Of a stretch of 64,000 bases of DNA, positions 8,140 to 16,232 are shown piece by piece. The translations under genes and the position numbers were made by a program. Origin of the DNA: JANOSH01 sp031415695 (lineage in GTDB: Bacteria > Actinomycetota > Acidimicrobiia > Acidimicrobiales > Ilumatobacteraceae); assembly GCA_031415695.1 (NCBI GenBank), contig JANOSH010000022.1, positions 62,001-126,000 on the forward strand, read 5' to 3'. The notes under the pieces were generated by a model, which saw nothing but the letters and a program-made list of their open reading frames with translations, had not been told where the DNA came from and made no database searches. The first letter of the stretch is position 1, and each line of letters starts with the position of its first letter.

Positions 8140-8798
8140 TGGTGTGGTCGCCACTGTGGCTCTCGCTTCGAATCGCGGCCATCGTTACCGGCATAGTCGC
8201 GGTGTCGGGTGTCGGTGGGGCCTACGCGTTGGCGAAGTCACGATTTGTGGGCCGCGGCATTCTCGAAGCGTTGGCCAGCCTTCCAATTGTGCTTCCGCCC
8301 ACCGTTCTGGGTTACTACCTGCTCGTGCTGATGGGACGCGACAGCACTATCGGGCGAACGTGGGAACGTATCGTCGGACGACCAATAGTCTTCACCGTCA
8401 CCGGCGCTGTCATCGCCGCTAGCGTGGCATCGTTCCCGTTCTGTCTGCGGGCAGCACGCGCCGCACTGGAGTCGGTAGATCCCCGACTCGAACAGGCAGC
8501 AAGGGCCATCGGGCTACCTGAGTGGCGGGTCGCCCTTCAAGTAACCCTTCCGCTCGCGTGGCGCGGCATCCTCGCTGGCATCGTTTTGTCGTTCGCCCGC
8601 GCCCTTGGCGACTTCGGCGCAACGGTCATGGTCGCAGGAAACATTCCAGGTAGGACCCAAACAATGCCGATCGCCGTGTACGACGCAGTGCAGGCCGGAA
8701 ACGACGACCGAGCTGCACTGTTGGCCATGGTGCTGTCTGCTATCGCTGTCGTGATTCTGGCCGTCGTTGAACGACTGGCGCGTGTGGGTACCCGATGA
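8139..8798 (+). CDS. modB: molybdate ABC transporter permease
   Basis: A 219-residue integral membrane protein with five to six hydrophobic segments. The EAA loop of importer permeases is present (EQAARAIGLPEWRVALQVTL). Further family marks are LASLPIVLPPTVLGYYLL near the N-terminus and FARALGDFGATVMVAGNIPGRTQTMP near the end. It forms the membrane channel for molybdate as a dimer driven by ModC. The start overlaps the modA stop as TGATG, and the end overlaps modC as ATGA, so the three are translationally coupled. Confidence 0.95.
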   Translation: MVWSPLWLSLRIAAIVTGIVAVSGVGGAYALAKSRFVGRGILEALASLPIVLPPTVLGYYLLVLMGRDSTIGRTWERIVGRPIVFTVTGAVIAASVASFPFCLRAARAALESVDPRLEQAARAIGLPEWRVALQVTLPLAWRGILAGIVLSFARALGDFGATVMVAGNIPGRTQTMPIAVYDAVQAGNDDRAALLAMVLSAIAVVILAVVERLARVGTR

Positions 8799-9421
8799 GC
8801 GCACTTGTCGCTTCGGTTCATCATCAGCTCGGCGAATTCTGTCTCGACATCGACCTTGATCTCGACGCGGGCCTGACTGTGCTGTTCGGTCCCTCCGCCG
8901 CTGGGAAGTCCTTGACGTTGGCCATCGTCGCCGGGTTCATTCGGCCCGACCGGGCGCGGATTGTCATCGGCGAGTCCGTTGTCACTGACACGTCGTTGGA
9001 CGTCCATATTCGAACGCAGGCTCGCCGCATCGGAATGGTCTTCCAAGACGGTTTGCTACTGCCGCATCGAAGTGTCGTCGACAATGTCGCGTTGGCGGTA
9101 CGAAGTGGAGATCGAACAGTTCGCCGCTCGCGTGCCGAGGAATGGCTCGAACGCGTGGGAGCGCAGCAGCTAGCGCAGCGGCGACCCAGGAACCTGTCGG
9201 GCGGTCAGCGTCAACGTGTCGCCCTCGCCCGAGCATTGGCGGGCGAGCCGCAACTTTTGTTACTCGACGAGCCGTTGTCGGCACTCGACACGAACACGCG
9301 AGTCGACCTGGGATCCGTGATCCGGCGCGTCGTTGACGACACTGGAACCCCCGCCCTTTTCGTTACCCACGACATCGCCGAACGTGACGCCTTAGCCGAC
9401 CATGTTGTGCGGCTCGGGTGA
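8795..9421 (+). CDS. modC: molybdate ABC transporter ATP-binding protein, short form
   Basis: A 208-residue ABC ATPase with Walker A FGPSAAGKS, Q-loop FQDGLLLPH, signature LSGGQRQRVALARAL, Walker B LLLLDEPLSALD and switch His (FVTHD). It powers molybdate import from the cytosolic face. Typical ModC proteins are about 350 residues with a C-terminal Mop/TOBE domain that binds molybdate; here the protein ends right after the nucleotide-binding domain. Feedback sensing by ModC is therefore missing and may be done by the upstream regulator. The gene converges on xylA with a 3-base gap. Confidence 0.93.
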   Translation: MSALVASVHHQLGEFCLDIDLDLDAGLTVLFGPSAAGKSLTLAIVAGFIRPDRARIVIGESVVTDTSLDVHIRTQARRIGMVFQDGLLLPHRSVVDNVALAVRSGDRTVRRSRAEEWLERVGAQQLAQRRPRNLSGGQRQRVALARALAGEPQLLLLDEPLSALDTNTRVDLGSVIRRVVDDTGTPALFVTHDIAERDALADHVVRLG

Positions 9422-9424
9422 TCT

Positions 9425-10765
9425 TTATCTCACTGCGTCGATGTAGCGCGCAACCAGGGCTTCGAGGCGTTCTTGTCGGCCCGAGACCGGCTGGGGCTCG
9501 GGTGCGGTGATCGCACGGGCCATGAGCGCTGGAAAGTCGAGCTCGCCACCCATGATTGCCTGGCCGAACGGTTCGTCCCATCCGCTGTAGCGAGCATCGA
9601 TCGATCCCGAGAGCACCTGATCGTCGATAAGCGCCTGGGCAACGACAAGGCTTTTCGCCATGGTGTCCATGCCGGCGATGTGAGCGATAAACAGATCGTC
9701 GCGGTTGATCGACTGGCGCCGCAACTTCGAATCGAAGTTAAGGCCGCCCGTACCGAGCCCGCCAGCTTTCAGAATTTCGTACATTCCAAGCGTCATCTGT
9801 TCAACTGAAACCGGGAACCGGTCGAGATCCCAGCCGAGACGGTCGTCTCCTGCGTTGGCGTCGATCGAGCCCAGAATGCCTGCCTGGGCAGCCACGGCTA
9901 CTTCGTGGGCGAAATCGTGTCCTGACAGGGTTGCGTGGTTGACCTCGATATTCACCTTGATCTCGTCTGCCAACCCGTAGCGCTGCAAGAACGCATGTAC
10001 CGTCGATACGTCGTAGTCGTATTGATGTTTCGTGGGCTCAAACGGTTTGGGTTCGAGCAGGATGGTTCCGGTGAATCCAATGCGGTACTTGTGTTCGATA
10101 ACCAGTTCGAGGAAGCGCGCCAGTTGGTCTACTTCGCGTTTGAGATCGGTGTTCAAGAGGGTTTCGTACCCTTCACGACCACCCCACAACACGTAGTTGT
10201 GCCCGCCGAGACGATGCGTAGCTTCCAGGCACAAACCAACTTGTCCGGCGGCGTAAGCGAACAACTCGGGGTTTGGGTTGGTGGCTGCACCCGACATGAA
10301 TCGACGATTGGAGAACAGGTTGGCGGTCCCCCACAGCAACTCGACACCTGACGCTGCTTGTTGCCGTTCGGCATAGTCGGTCATGACGGCAAAGTTGGCG
10401 GCGCTCTCGGCAAAGGTGGAACCCTCAGGAGCAATGTCACGATCGTGGAAACAGTAGAACGGCGTTCCGAGCTTCGTGAAGAACTCGAACGCTGCATCCA
10501 TCTTCGTCTTGGCTGCCACAAGGGGGTCACCAATGTTCGCTCCGAGCCACGGGCGATCGAGCGTGCCCGCACCGAAAATATCGAAGCCGTCCCAGTTGAA
10601 CGAATGCCAATAACACACGGCGAACCGGAGATGATCTCGCATGGTTCGAGCGCCGACCACGCGGTTCTCGTCGTACCAGCGAAAGGCGAGCGGGTTCGTG
10701 GAGGCTGGGCCTTCGTAGCGAATTCGTTCGGTGACAGTGGGAAAGAACGGTTGGTTCACCGCCAA
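9425..10765 (-). CDS. xylA: xylose isomerase, long (class II) type
   Basis: A 446-residue TIM-barrel isomerase converting D-xylose to D-xylulose (and glucose to fructose) with two divalent metals. Motifs: FAVCYWHSFNWDGFDIFG, FYCFHDRDIAPEG (catalytic His/Asp), YVLWGGREGYETLLNTD, LEPKPFEPTKHQYDYD (metal-ligand Glu), NIEVNHATLSGHDFAHE and GLNFDSKLRR. Length and the GREGYETLLNTD form match the E. coli-like class II rather than the roughly 390-residue class I usual in actinobacteria. No xylulokinase or xylose transporter is adjacent. That is consistent with transfer of a stand-alone gene, or with use in interconverting sugars. Confidence 0.97.
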   Translation of the reverse strand: MAVNQPFFPTVTERIRYEGPASTNPLAFRWYDENRVVGARTMRDHLRFAVCYWHSFNWDGFDIFGAGTLDRPWLGANIGDPLVAAKTKMDAAFEFFTKLGTPFYCFHDRDIAPEGSTFAESAANFAVMTDYAERQQAASGVELLWGTANLFSNRRFMSGAATNPNPELFAYAAGQVGLCLEATHRLGGHNYVLWGGREGYETLLNTDLKREVDQLARFLELVIEHKYRIGFTGTILLEPKPFEPTKHQYDYDVSTVHAFLQRYGLADEIKVNIEVNHATLSGHDFAHEVAVAAQAGILGSIDANAGDDRLGWDLDRFPVSVEQMTLGMYEILKAGGLGTGGLNFDSKLRRQSINRDDLFIAHIAGMDTMAKSLVVAQALIDDQVLSGSIDARYSGWDEPFGQAIMGGELDFPALMARAITAPEPQPVSGRQERLEALVARYIDAVR

Positions 10766-10778
10766 AGTCTAGGCAAAG

Positions 10779-11366
10779 TCAGAACGTAGCTTGCCGTTGC
10801 GCTACGGCGATGCCGAACGAGCGCAACAACATCACCGACTGCGCCAACGGTAACCCGACGACGTTGGTGGGGCTGCCGTCGACAGCGCAAATGAATCCAG
10901 CTGCACGGCCCTGCAATCCGTATCCCCCTGCCTTGTCGAACGGCTCGCCAGTCTCGACGTACCACTCGACCTCGTCGGCGCTGAGCTCACGGAACTCGAC
11001 CCGTGTACTGACGCAGATGGTTTCGGCACGCGAGCCCTGCGCAACGGTGACAGCCGTATGCACGCGATGCCAGCGGTTCGACATGCGCCACAGCATTGAC
11101 CGCGCCTCGGCCGCATCGACAGGCTTGCCAAGAATGTCTCCGTCGACGTCGACAGTTGAGTCGGCGGCCAGAACAATCCGCGACGCCGCCACCAGCTTTT
11201 GAACGGCTAGCGCCTTGCCCAACGACAACCGACGCACATAGGCAACGGGGCCTTCTCCGGTGATGGTGGCTTCGTTGATATTGGCGGGCAGCACCTCGAA
11301 GGCAACGTCGAGCGAGTTGAGTAGTTCGCTTCGCCGGGGTGAGGACGATGCCAGTACGAGAGTCAC
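10779..11366 (-). CDS. maf: Maf-like nucleotide pyrophosphatase
   Basis: A 195-residue Maf/Ham1-fold protein opening with LVLASSSPRRSELLNSL, followed by VLAADSTVDVDGDILGKP (catalytic Asp) and GYGLQGRAAGFICAVDGSPTNVVGLP. Family members hydrolyse dTTP, UTP or modified nucleotides to monophosphates, a house-cleaning role in the cytosol, and have been linked to septum formation. The GTG start at 11366 overlaps the dusB stop as GTGA, so the two are coupled. In some Maf proteins the Ala-Ala-Asp-Ser region decides substrate; here it reads AADST, of the dTTP/UTP type. Confidence 0.93.
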   Translation of the reverse strand: MTLVLASSSPRRSELLNSLDVAFEVLPANINEATITGEGPVAYVRRLSLGKALAVQKLVAASRIVLAADSTVDVDGDILGKPVDAAEARSMLWRMSNRWHRVHTAVTVAQGSRAETICVSTRVEFRELSADEVEWYVETGEPFDKAGGYGLQGRAAGFICAVDGSPTNVVGLPLAQSVMLLRSFGIAVAQRQATF

Positions 11367-12571
11367 CCGCCACCGGCCGAAGCCGCTTCAGCCTCGGCGT
11401 TTGGTGGTGTTTCGTCGTCGAGGTTGTCGAGGTAGCCGTCGGGCAACGCAACGCGGATCGGCCCGTTCGTGTGACCTCGAGGGAAGCGTTGGCCACCGTC
11501 CGGCAATGCCATCGTCGGATCAAACGCGGCCAACAAGTCGTCGAGTTCATCGAGGCTGGCGACCATGCTGAGACGCCGACGCATGTCGGATCCCACGGCG
11601 AACCCGGTCACGTACCAACTCGCGTGCTTTCGGAACTCGACGATGCCGCGCCCAGTTGGACCTGTGCCGTCGAACTCAACGAGCCTGCGGGCGTGTTCGG
11701 CCATGACTGCTGCCACCTCGCCGAGGCGCATAGCGGGCGGCGGCTCTTTCCCGTCGAATACTGCTACGAGATCGCCGAACAACCACGGCTTTCCGAGACA
11801 TCCACGACCAATGACTACGCCATCGCAACCGGTTCGACGCATCATTTCTACCGCGTCGCTCGCTTCCCAAATGTCGCCATTGCCGAGGACCGGCACCCCC
11901 GGAACGTGGTGGTGAACGTGTTCGGTGAGTTCACCAATCGCGTCCCAGTCGGCTGTACCCGAGTAGTGCTGTTCGGCGGTGCGGGCATGGAGTGCAACTG
12001 CTTGGGCGCCTTCCTCGGCACAGATTCGGCCCGTATCAAGGAATGTGAGAAGGTCGTTGCTGATGCCCTTGCGGAACTTGACGGTAATAGGCACTCCGTA
12101 CGGTTCGCCGGCTTTGACGGCGGCTCGCACGATGTTGGCCATGAGCTTGCGCTTGACGGGCACAGCGGCTCCGCCGCCCCGACGCGTCACTTTGCGGGCT
12201 GGGCATCCAAAGTTGAGATCAATGTGGTCGACGCGGCCTTCCGACGCCAGCCGATGCACCGCTTGGCCAAGGGTGGTTGGGTCGCTTCCGTACAACTGGA
12301 GCGAGCGCGGGGTTTCGTCGGCTTCGAAGCTGACCATCTTGTCGGTCTTGGCATTGCGATGTACGATCGCTAAGGCCATCACCATCTCGTTGACGTACAG
12401 GCCGGCGCCATAACGGCGGCATAACGCACGGAACGGTGCGTTCGTGACACCTGCCATTGGGGCTAGGACCACAGGCGGCCACACGGTGAAGTTGCCGATG
12501 CTCAGCGGCTGAGGGTCAAAGGTTTCGGACACGGCCTGACCATCGTATCGGCATGCAGGCACGAGACTCAT
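11363..12571 (-). CDS. dusB: tRNA-dihydrouridine synthase (DusB type)
   Basis: A 402-residue FMN-dependent enzyme that reduces uridines in the tRNA D-loop. Motifs: VVLAPMAGVTNAPFRALCRRYGA (flavin site), HIDLNFGCPARKVTRRGGGAA with the catalytic Cys, ITVKFRKGI, ALHARTAEQHYSG, VLGNGDIW and GCDGVVIGRGCLGKPW (phosphate grip). The C-terminal helical tRNA-binding domain follows (FRKHASWYVTGF). The N-terminal start is uncertain: ATG 12571, or a GTG at 12532 giving VSETFDPQPL. A tail rich in Glu and Ala is lineage-specific. It heads a two-gene unit with maf. Confidence 0.94.
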   Translation of the reverse strand: MSLVPACRYDGQAVSETFDPQPLSIGNFTVWPPVVLAPMAGVTNAPFRALCRRYGAGLYVNEMVMALAIVHRNAKTDKMVSFEADETPRSLQLYGSDPTTLGQAVHRLASEGRVDHIDLNFGCPARKVTRRGGGAAVPVKRKLMANIVRAAVKAGEPYGVPITVKFRKGISNDLLTFLDTGRICAEEGAQAVALHARTAEQHYSGTADWDAIGELTEHVHHHVPGVPVLGNGDIWEASDAVEMMRRTGCDGVVIGRGCLGKPWLFGDLVAVFDGKEPPPAMRLGEVAAVMAEHARRLVEFDGTGPTGRGIVEFRKHASWYVTGFAVGSDMRRRLSMVASLDELDDLLAAFDPTMALPDGGQRFPRGHTNGPIRVALPDGYLDNLDDETPPNAEAEAASAGGG

Positions 12572-12601
12572 GACGCGACAGCTTCGTGCCGATATGAAAC
12601 G

Positions 12602-13195
12602 GTGAATGCTGCATGGCCGCGACCGTCAAGGTCTGCTCAAGACCACGACGAGGATGTGACAACTCGGCCAGTCTCAGGGTTTTCCCGTGATGTGATCAGT
12701 ACCGTAGAACGCAGCCCCGTCGCTCGGCCGGCGACTGTGCGACCTATCACGTTCGATGGCTTCGTTGTCGAAAATCGACCCCGTCTCATCCGGGTTCTCA
12801 ACGCCCACTACGGTACCGAACTCGGCCCGGAGGCGACCGCTGAAGCGTTCGCTTATGCATGGCAACATTGGGATCGCGTTCGCGAGATGACCAACCCGGT
12901 GGGCTACCTGTACCGCGTCGCACAATCGTCGTCACGCAAGCAACATCGCTGGCGACGTGTTACTCCAACGCTTCCCGATGTACGCATGGACACCATGCCC
13001 GACGTCGAACCTGGCCTGCCACGTGCACTCGCCAGCTTGACCGAGCCACAACGCACGGCCGTGTTGCTCGTTCACGCGCACGGCTGGACTCTGGCTGAAG
13101 CAGCAGCGGCAATGGACACCTCGATCTCGACGCTGCGAAATCATCTACAACGCGGCCTGGATCGGCTCCGCGTCCGACTGGGGGACAGCACGTGA
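12602..13195 (+). CDS. ECF-type RNA polymerase sigma factor
   Basis: A 197-residue sigma70-family protein. A 50-residue variable lead is followed by region 2 (FDGFVVENRPRLIRVLNAHYG, AFAYAWQHWDRVREMTNPVGYLYRVAQSSSRKQ). Region 4 is at the end (LTEPQRTAVLLVHAHGWTLAEAAAAM, STLRNHLQRGLDRLR), a helix-turn-helix that would contact the -35 element. The true start may be later than 12602 because the lead has no family similarity. Its stop overlaps the next gene as GTGA, which encodes a membrane protein likely to hold it inactive. The target genes are unknown; the selenoprotein gene just downstream is a candidate. Confidence 0.82.
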   Translation: MNAAWPRPSRSAQDHDEDVTTRPVSGFSRDVISTVERSPVARPATVRPITFDGFVVENRPRLIRVLNAHYGTELGPEATAEAFAYAWQHWDRVREMTNPVGYLYRVAQSSSRKQHRWRRVTPTLPDVRMDTMPDVEPGLPRALASLTEPQRTAVLLVHAHGWTLAEAAAAMDTSISTLRNHLQRGLDRLRVRLGDST

Positions 13196-14253
13196 CGAGC
13201 GTCGAAGAACAACTTCGCCAGTACGGCCGAGCGGTCGAATCAGCTGCAGACGCCGCTCCCTACCTTCTGGCCCAACCCCAACGGGCGCGGCGATGGGTCC
13301 GTCATCTCACGTCGGCCGGTCTCGTCACCGCAAGCCTCGCTGGGGTAGCTCTCGTGACGCTGTCGTCTCGAAAGAGCGCCCCCGACGTCGAACTGGTAGC
13401 CGTCCCACTCGCTACCGCTGCTCCACAGCAACCTGCTCCACAGCATCCCGGACCGACCATCGCGGCACCGTCTTCCACGACCGTGCTCGACACCACCCCA
13501 CCATCAGCGTTGTCGTCCACGCTCGACTCGATTGCGGTTCGCCCAGCGCAGACCTCGGCGTCCACGATCGCCGTCGCTACAACCGTGCGACCCCAGCCCA
13601 CGCAACCTCCGGTCACTGTTGTTCGGCCGTCTACAACTGCTCCCGTACAAACGACCTCGGTCACAACTGGTTCGCCACCCCCTCCGCCAGCGTCGTCCTC
13701 GACAACGACAACCCAAGCACCGACAGGCCCCGGACCGACTATCACAACGTTCCCCCGGTTGCAGCCGAGCCAGTTGCCAAGCGGGTGGGCGTTACAGTCG
13801 GTGAAGCAGACCACCGAGGTCACGAGCGGTGGCCCAAATCGAACTGCGCTGCGTTTCATCTATACCGATAGCCAGGCACCCGCTCCCACCAACGAGGATA
13901 CCGGTGGTCCACTCGCGGCAATGCGGGCTCCACACGTAGTGCGTCGCACGGCGGCCGGAAGCGTCGAGCTGCGGATCGCCGAGGTCGACGAGCCGCTGTC
14001 GGGAACCCCTGTGCAGGTCGGCACGCGGTGGGCGTTAGCATCAGGAACTACGAGTCAGTACGTACTCTCCTGGTACGACAACGACGACGTTGCTGTCTCG
14101 CTCACGACTCGAGGAATCGCGTCCTCTACTGCCATAGCTATCGCCGCCAGTCTTGTCGAGGTCGATGAACCTTCGTGGGCCCGCCTGCTCGACAGCGCTG
14201 TGCTCGTGAATCCGCCTTTGGTTTGGAACAACGTCATCAAGCCAACCTGGTAG
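13192..14253 (+). CDS. single-pass membrane protein with Pro/Thr-rich linker, probable anti-sigma partner
   Basis: A 353-residue protein. Residues 1-38 are cytosolic, one membrane segment follows (about 39-58, HLTSAGLVTASLAGVALVTL), then roughly 130 residues rich in Pro, Thr and Ser (TTTTQAPTGPGPTITT), then an outer domain of about 150 residues with strands and no recognised family. Position and GTGA coupling to the sigma factor are typical of membrane anti-sigma factors, but the short cytosolic part lacks a clear zinc-binding anti-sigma motif. The long low-complexity linker suggests it spans a cell wall. The role is inferred from context only. Confidence 0.72.
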   Translation: MTSVEEQLRQYGRAVESAADAAPYLLAQPQRARRWVRHLTSAGLVTASLAGVALVTLSSRKSAPDVELVAVPLATAAPQQPAPQHPGPTIAAPSSTTVLDTTPPSALSSTLDSIAVRPAQTSASTIAVATTVRPQPTQPPVTVVRPSTTAPVQTTSVTTGSPPPPPASSSTTTTQAPTGPGPTITTFPRLQPSQLPSGWALQSVKQTTEVTSGGPNRTALRFIYTDSQAPAPTNEDTGGPLAAMRAPHVVRRTAAGSVELRIAEVDEPLSGTPVQVGTRWALASGTTSQYVLSWYDNDDVAVSLTTRGIASSTAIAIAASLVEVDEPSWARLLDSAVLVNPPLVWNNVIKPTW

Positions 14254-14271
14254 GGAGCGTACGCTGGGACC

Positions 14272-15216
14272 ATGCCTGCTGACGCGCCGCCCACCGACCC
14301 GGTGGACTACATCGCCCGAACACGCGAGCGATACGAGGCACTGGGGTTTGCGCCCTACCGATGGGTCCAGGACGCGTCGCAACCTGGTTGGGCGCCACTC
14401 GCAAAGCCGCTGCACGAATGCAAGGTTGGTCTCATCGGGTCGGGTGGGGTGTACGTCGTCGGGCAAGAGGCCTACCACTATTGTGACGACGTCAGCTATC
14501 GCTTGATCCCGACCAACACGGCTAGCTCCGACCTGCGGATCACCCACTTCGCATACGACGTCCGGGATGCCCGGGTTGATCCGAATTGCGTGCTGCCGCT
14601 ATGGCCCCTTCGTCGACTCGCCGAGCAAGGTCACATCGGTTCGGTCGCGGACGAAGCGTTCAGTTTTGTGGGTGGGATATATTCAGCTCGACGTTGCCGA
14701 GACGAACTCGCGCCGCAACTCGTTGCTCGGATCATCGAGCAGGGCTGCGACATTGCACTGCTTGTGCCGGTTTGACCCGTCTGCCATCAGTCGATCGGTC
14801 TGATCGCACGTCAACTCGAAGCGAGTGGTGTTTCCACCGTGAGCCTCTCCTCGGCTCTGTCTATTACCCAATCGGTCGGTGTTCCCCGGACCGTGTTCGT
14901 GGATTACCCTCTCGGTCGCACCGCTGGGCGAGCCGGCCATCATGCTGAGCAACTCTACGTTGTGCGTGCGGCCATCGATGCTGTCACAACCATGTCCGAA
15001 CCGAGGTCCGTGCTACGGCTTCCACACAAGTGGTCCGACGACGACTCGTGGAAACAACGGGCGATGCGTCCTGGTTGGTCGAGCGACGGGCTTCACGCTG
15101 CTCACGCGTCCGACACGCACAGCTCAGGCAGCGGTGACGATCGAGCCGAGCGAGACGACCGCCCTCAATGGCAAAGCCCAGCCGACCAAGCCGCCTGGGA
15201 ATTCGAACACACCTAG
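14272..15216 (+). CDS. selenocysteine-containing GrdB-family (glycine/betaine/sarcosine/proline reductase selenoprotein B-like) protein
   Basis: The frame from ATG 14272 runs to TGA (14773-14775) after GCDIALLVPV. The same frame continues without another stop, as PVCHQSIGLIARQLEASGVSTV and so on, to TAG at 15216. Read through, the product is 314 residues with the order expected for the GRDB family: an N-terminal PLAKPLHECKVGLIGSGGVY segment, SDLRITHFAYDVRDARVDPNCVLPL, a helical stretch, then the U-P-V-C redox motif (U168, C171), then VPRTVFVDYPLGRTAG. Cysteine homologues have Cys at the TGA position. These proteins resemble the substrate-activating subunit of Stickland reductases, but stand-alone forms in aerobes have no proven substrate. 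The start sits 18 bases after the sigma-partner gene. Confidence 0.87.
14792..14806 (+). promoter_or_regulatory. candidate bacterial SECIS hairpin of the GrdB-like selenoprotein
   Basis: CGAUC pairs with GAUCG (5 bp) around the loop GGUCU (14797-14801). A G-C pair beyond a bulged U (14791) can extend the stem. The loop begins 21 nt after the TGA and has G in its first two positions, meeting the bacterial SECIS rules. A GGUC loop above a stem with a bulged U is also what the well-studied E. coli fdhF element shows. An alternative longer pairing (ATCAG with CTGAT) would put the same region in one larger hairpin. Confidence 0.68.
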
Positions 15217-16232
15217 CTCACCAGGGTAAGGCGCAGCCCCGGGTCGGCTCCACAATCCAACGGGGTTGGACCGTCGGACCCAAGGCGATGCCATCCGGCC
15301 ACGGCAATCATGGCCGCGTTGTCAGTACACATTGCCCGGGACGGCAAGAACGACGCAATGCCGTCCGCAGCACAGCCAGCAGCAAACTCGGCCCGAAGTT
15401 GGCTGTTGGCCGCCACGCCTCCGCCGAGCGCAATAGCGGTTGCCCCGACGTGGCGCGCGGCGCGGCGAGCCTTGGTGACTAGCACCGAGACCACGGCTTG
15501 TTGGAAGCTCGCAGCAATGTCGGCCGTTGCCGCGTTGGGGTTCTTTCGCACGTAGTTGACGACCGAGGTTTTGAGCCCCGAGAACGAGAAGTCCAAACCT
15601 TCGTCGCGCATTGCTTGCGGAAAGGAAATGGCAAACGGATCACCTTGGGCCGAGATGCGATCGATAGCAGGGCCACCCGGATATCCGAGCCCGAGATACC
15701 GGGCCACCTTGTCGAATGCTTCACCGGCAGCGTCGTCGATGGTTTGGCCCAACAGACGGTACCGTCCAGGCGCCTCCATACTTACCAGCATTGTGTGACC
15801 GCCCGAGACGAGCAGGACAACAAGTGGGAGTTCAAGGCTGGGGTCTTCAAGAAACCCGGCGTACAGATGCGCTTCGAGATGGTTGACGCCAACGAAGGGA
15901 ACATTCCACACCAGCGAGAGCGCTTTGGCCGCCGACATGCCGACGAGCAGCGACCCGATGAGCCCGGGCCCGATGGTCGCCGCGACCGCGTCGATACGTC
16001 CAGCGTGAATTCCCGCTTCCTCAAGCGCTTGGGCAATTACCGGGTTCAACATTTCCAAGTGCGCCCGACTAGCAATTTCAGGAACGACACCTCCATATCG
16101 AGCATGAATGTCGATCTGGCTGGACACGACCGACGACAAAATGTCGGTCCCGCCCATGACGCACGAGGCCGCCGTTTCGTCGCAACTTGTTTCGATGCCG
16201 AGCACGATGGTTGATGGTCCTACAGCGGTCAT
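15213..16232 (-). CDS. tsaD: tRNA N6-adenosine threonylcarbamoyltransferase
   Basis: A 339-residue ASKHA-fold enzyme. It transfers threonylcarbamoyl to A37 of ANN-reading tRNAs, working with TsaB and TsaE encoded upstream. Motifs: VLGIETSCDETAAS, YGGVVPEIASRAHLE with the metal-binding His, GVNHLEAHLYAGF, LLVSGGHTMLV, FDKVARYLGLGYPGG and ALGGGVAANSQLR. The ATG at 16232 is chosen because it overlaps the rimI stop as ATGA; a longer frame extends through rimI without similarity. The gene ends overlapping the convergent selenoprotein stop by 4 bases, so no terminator separates them. Confidence 0.96.
   Translation of the reverse strand: MTAVGPSTIVLGIETSCDETAASCVMGGTDILSSVVSSQIDIHARYGGVVPEIASRAHLEMLNPVIAQALEEAGIHAGRIDAVAATIGPGLIGSLLVGMSAAKALSLVWNVPFVGVNHLEAHLYAGFLEDPSLELPLVVLLVSGGHTMLVSMEAPGRYRLLGQTIDDAAGEAFDKVARYLGLGYPGGPAIDRISAQGDPFAISFPQAMRDEGLDFSFSGLKTSVVNYVRKNPNAATADIAASFQQAVVSVLVTKARRAARHVGATAIALGGGVAANSQLRAEFAAGCAADGIASFLPSRAMCTDNAAMIAVAGWHRLGSDGPTPLDCGADPGLRLTLVS

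Noticed and set aside
11339..12373. 344-codon plus-strand frame over dusB
   Set aside because: No domain and antisense to unmistakable DusB motifs.
14839..15216. Separate small gene after the GrdB-like TGA
   Set aside because: It is in the same frame as the upstream part, and the 21 codons between them also match the family, so it is the second half of one gene.
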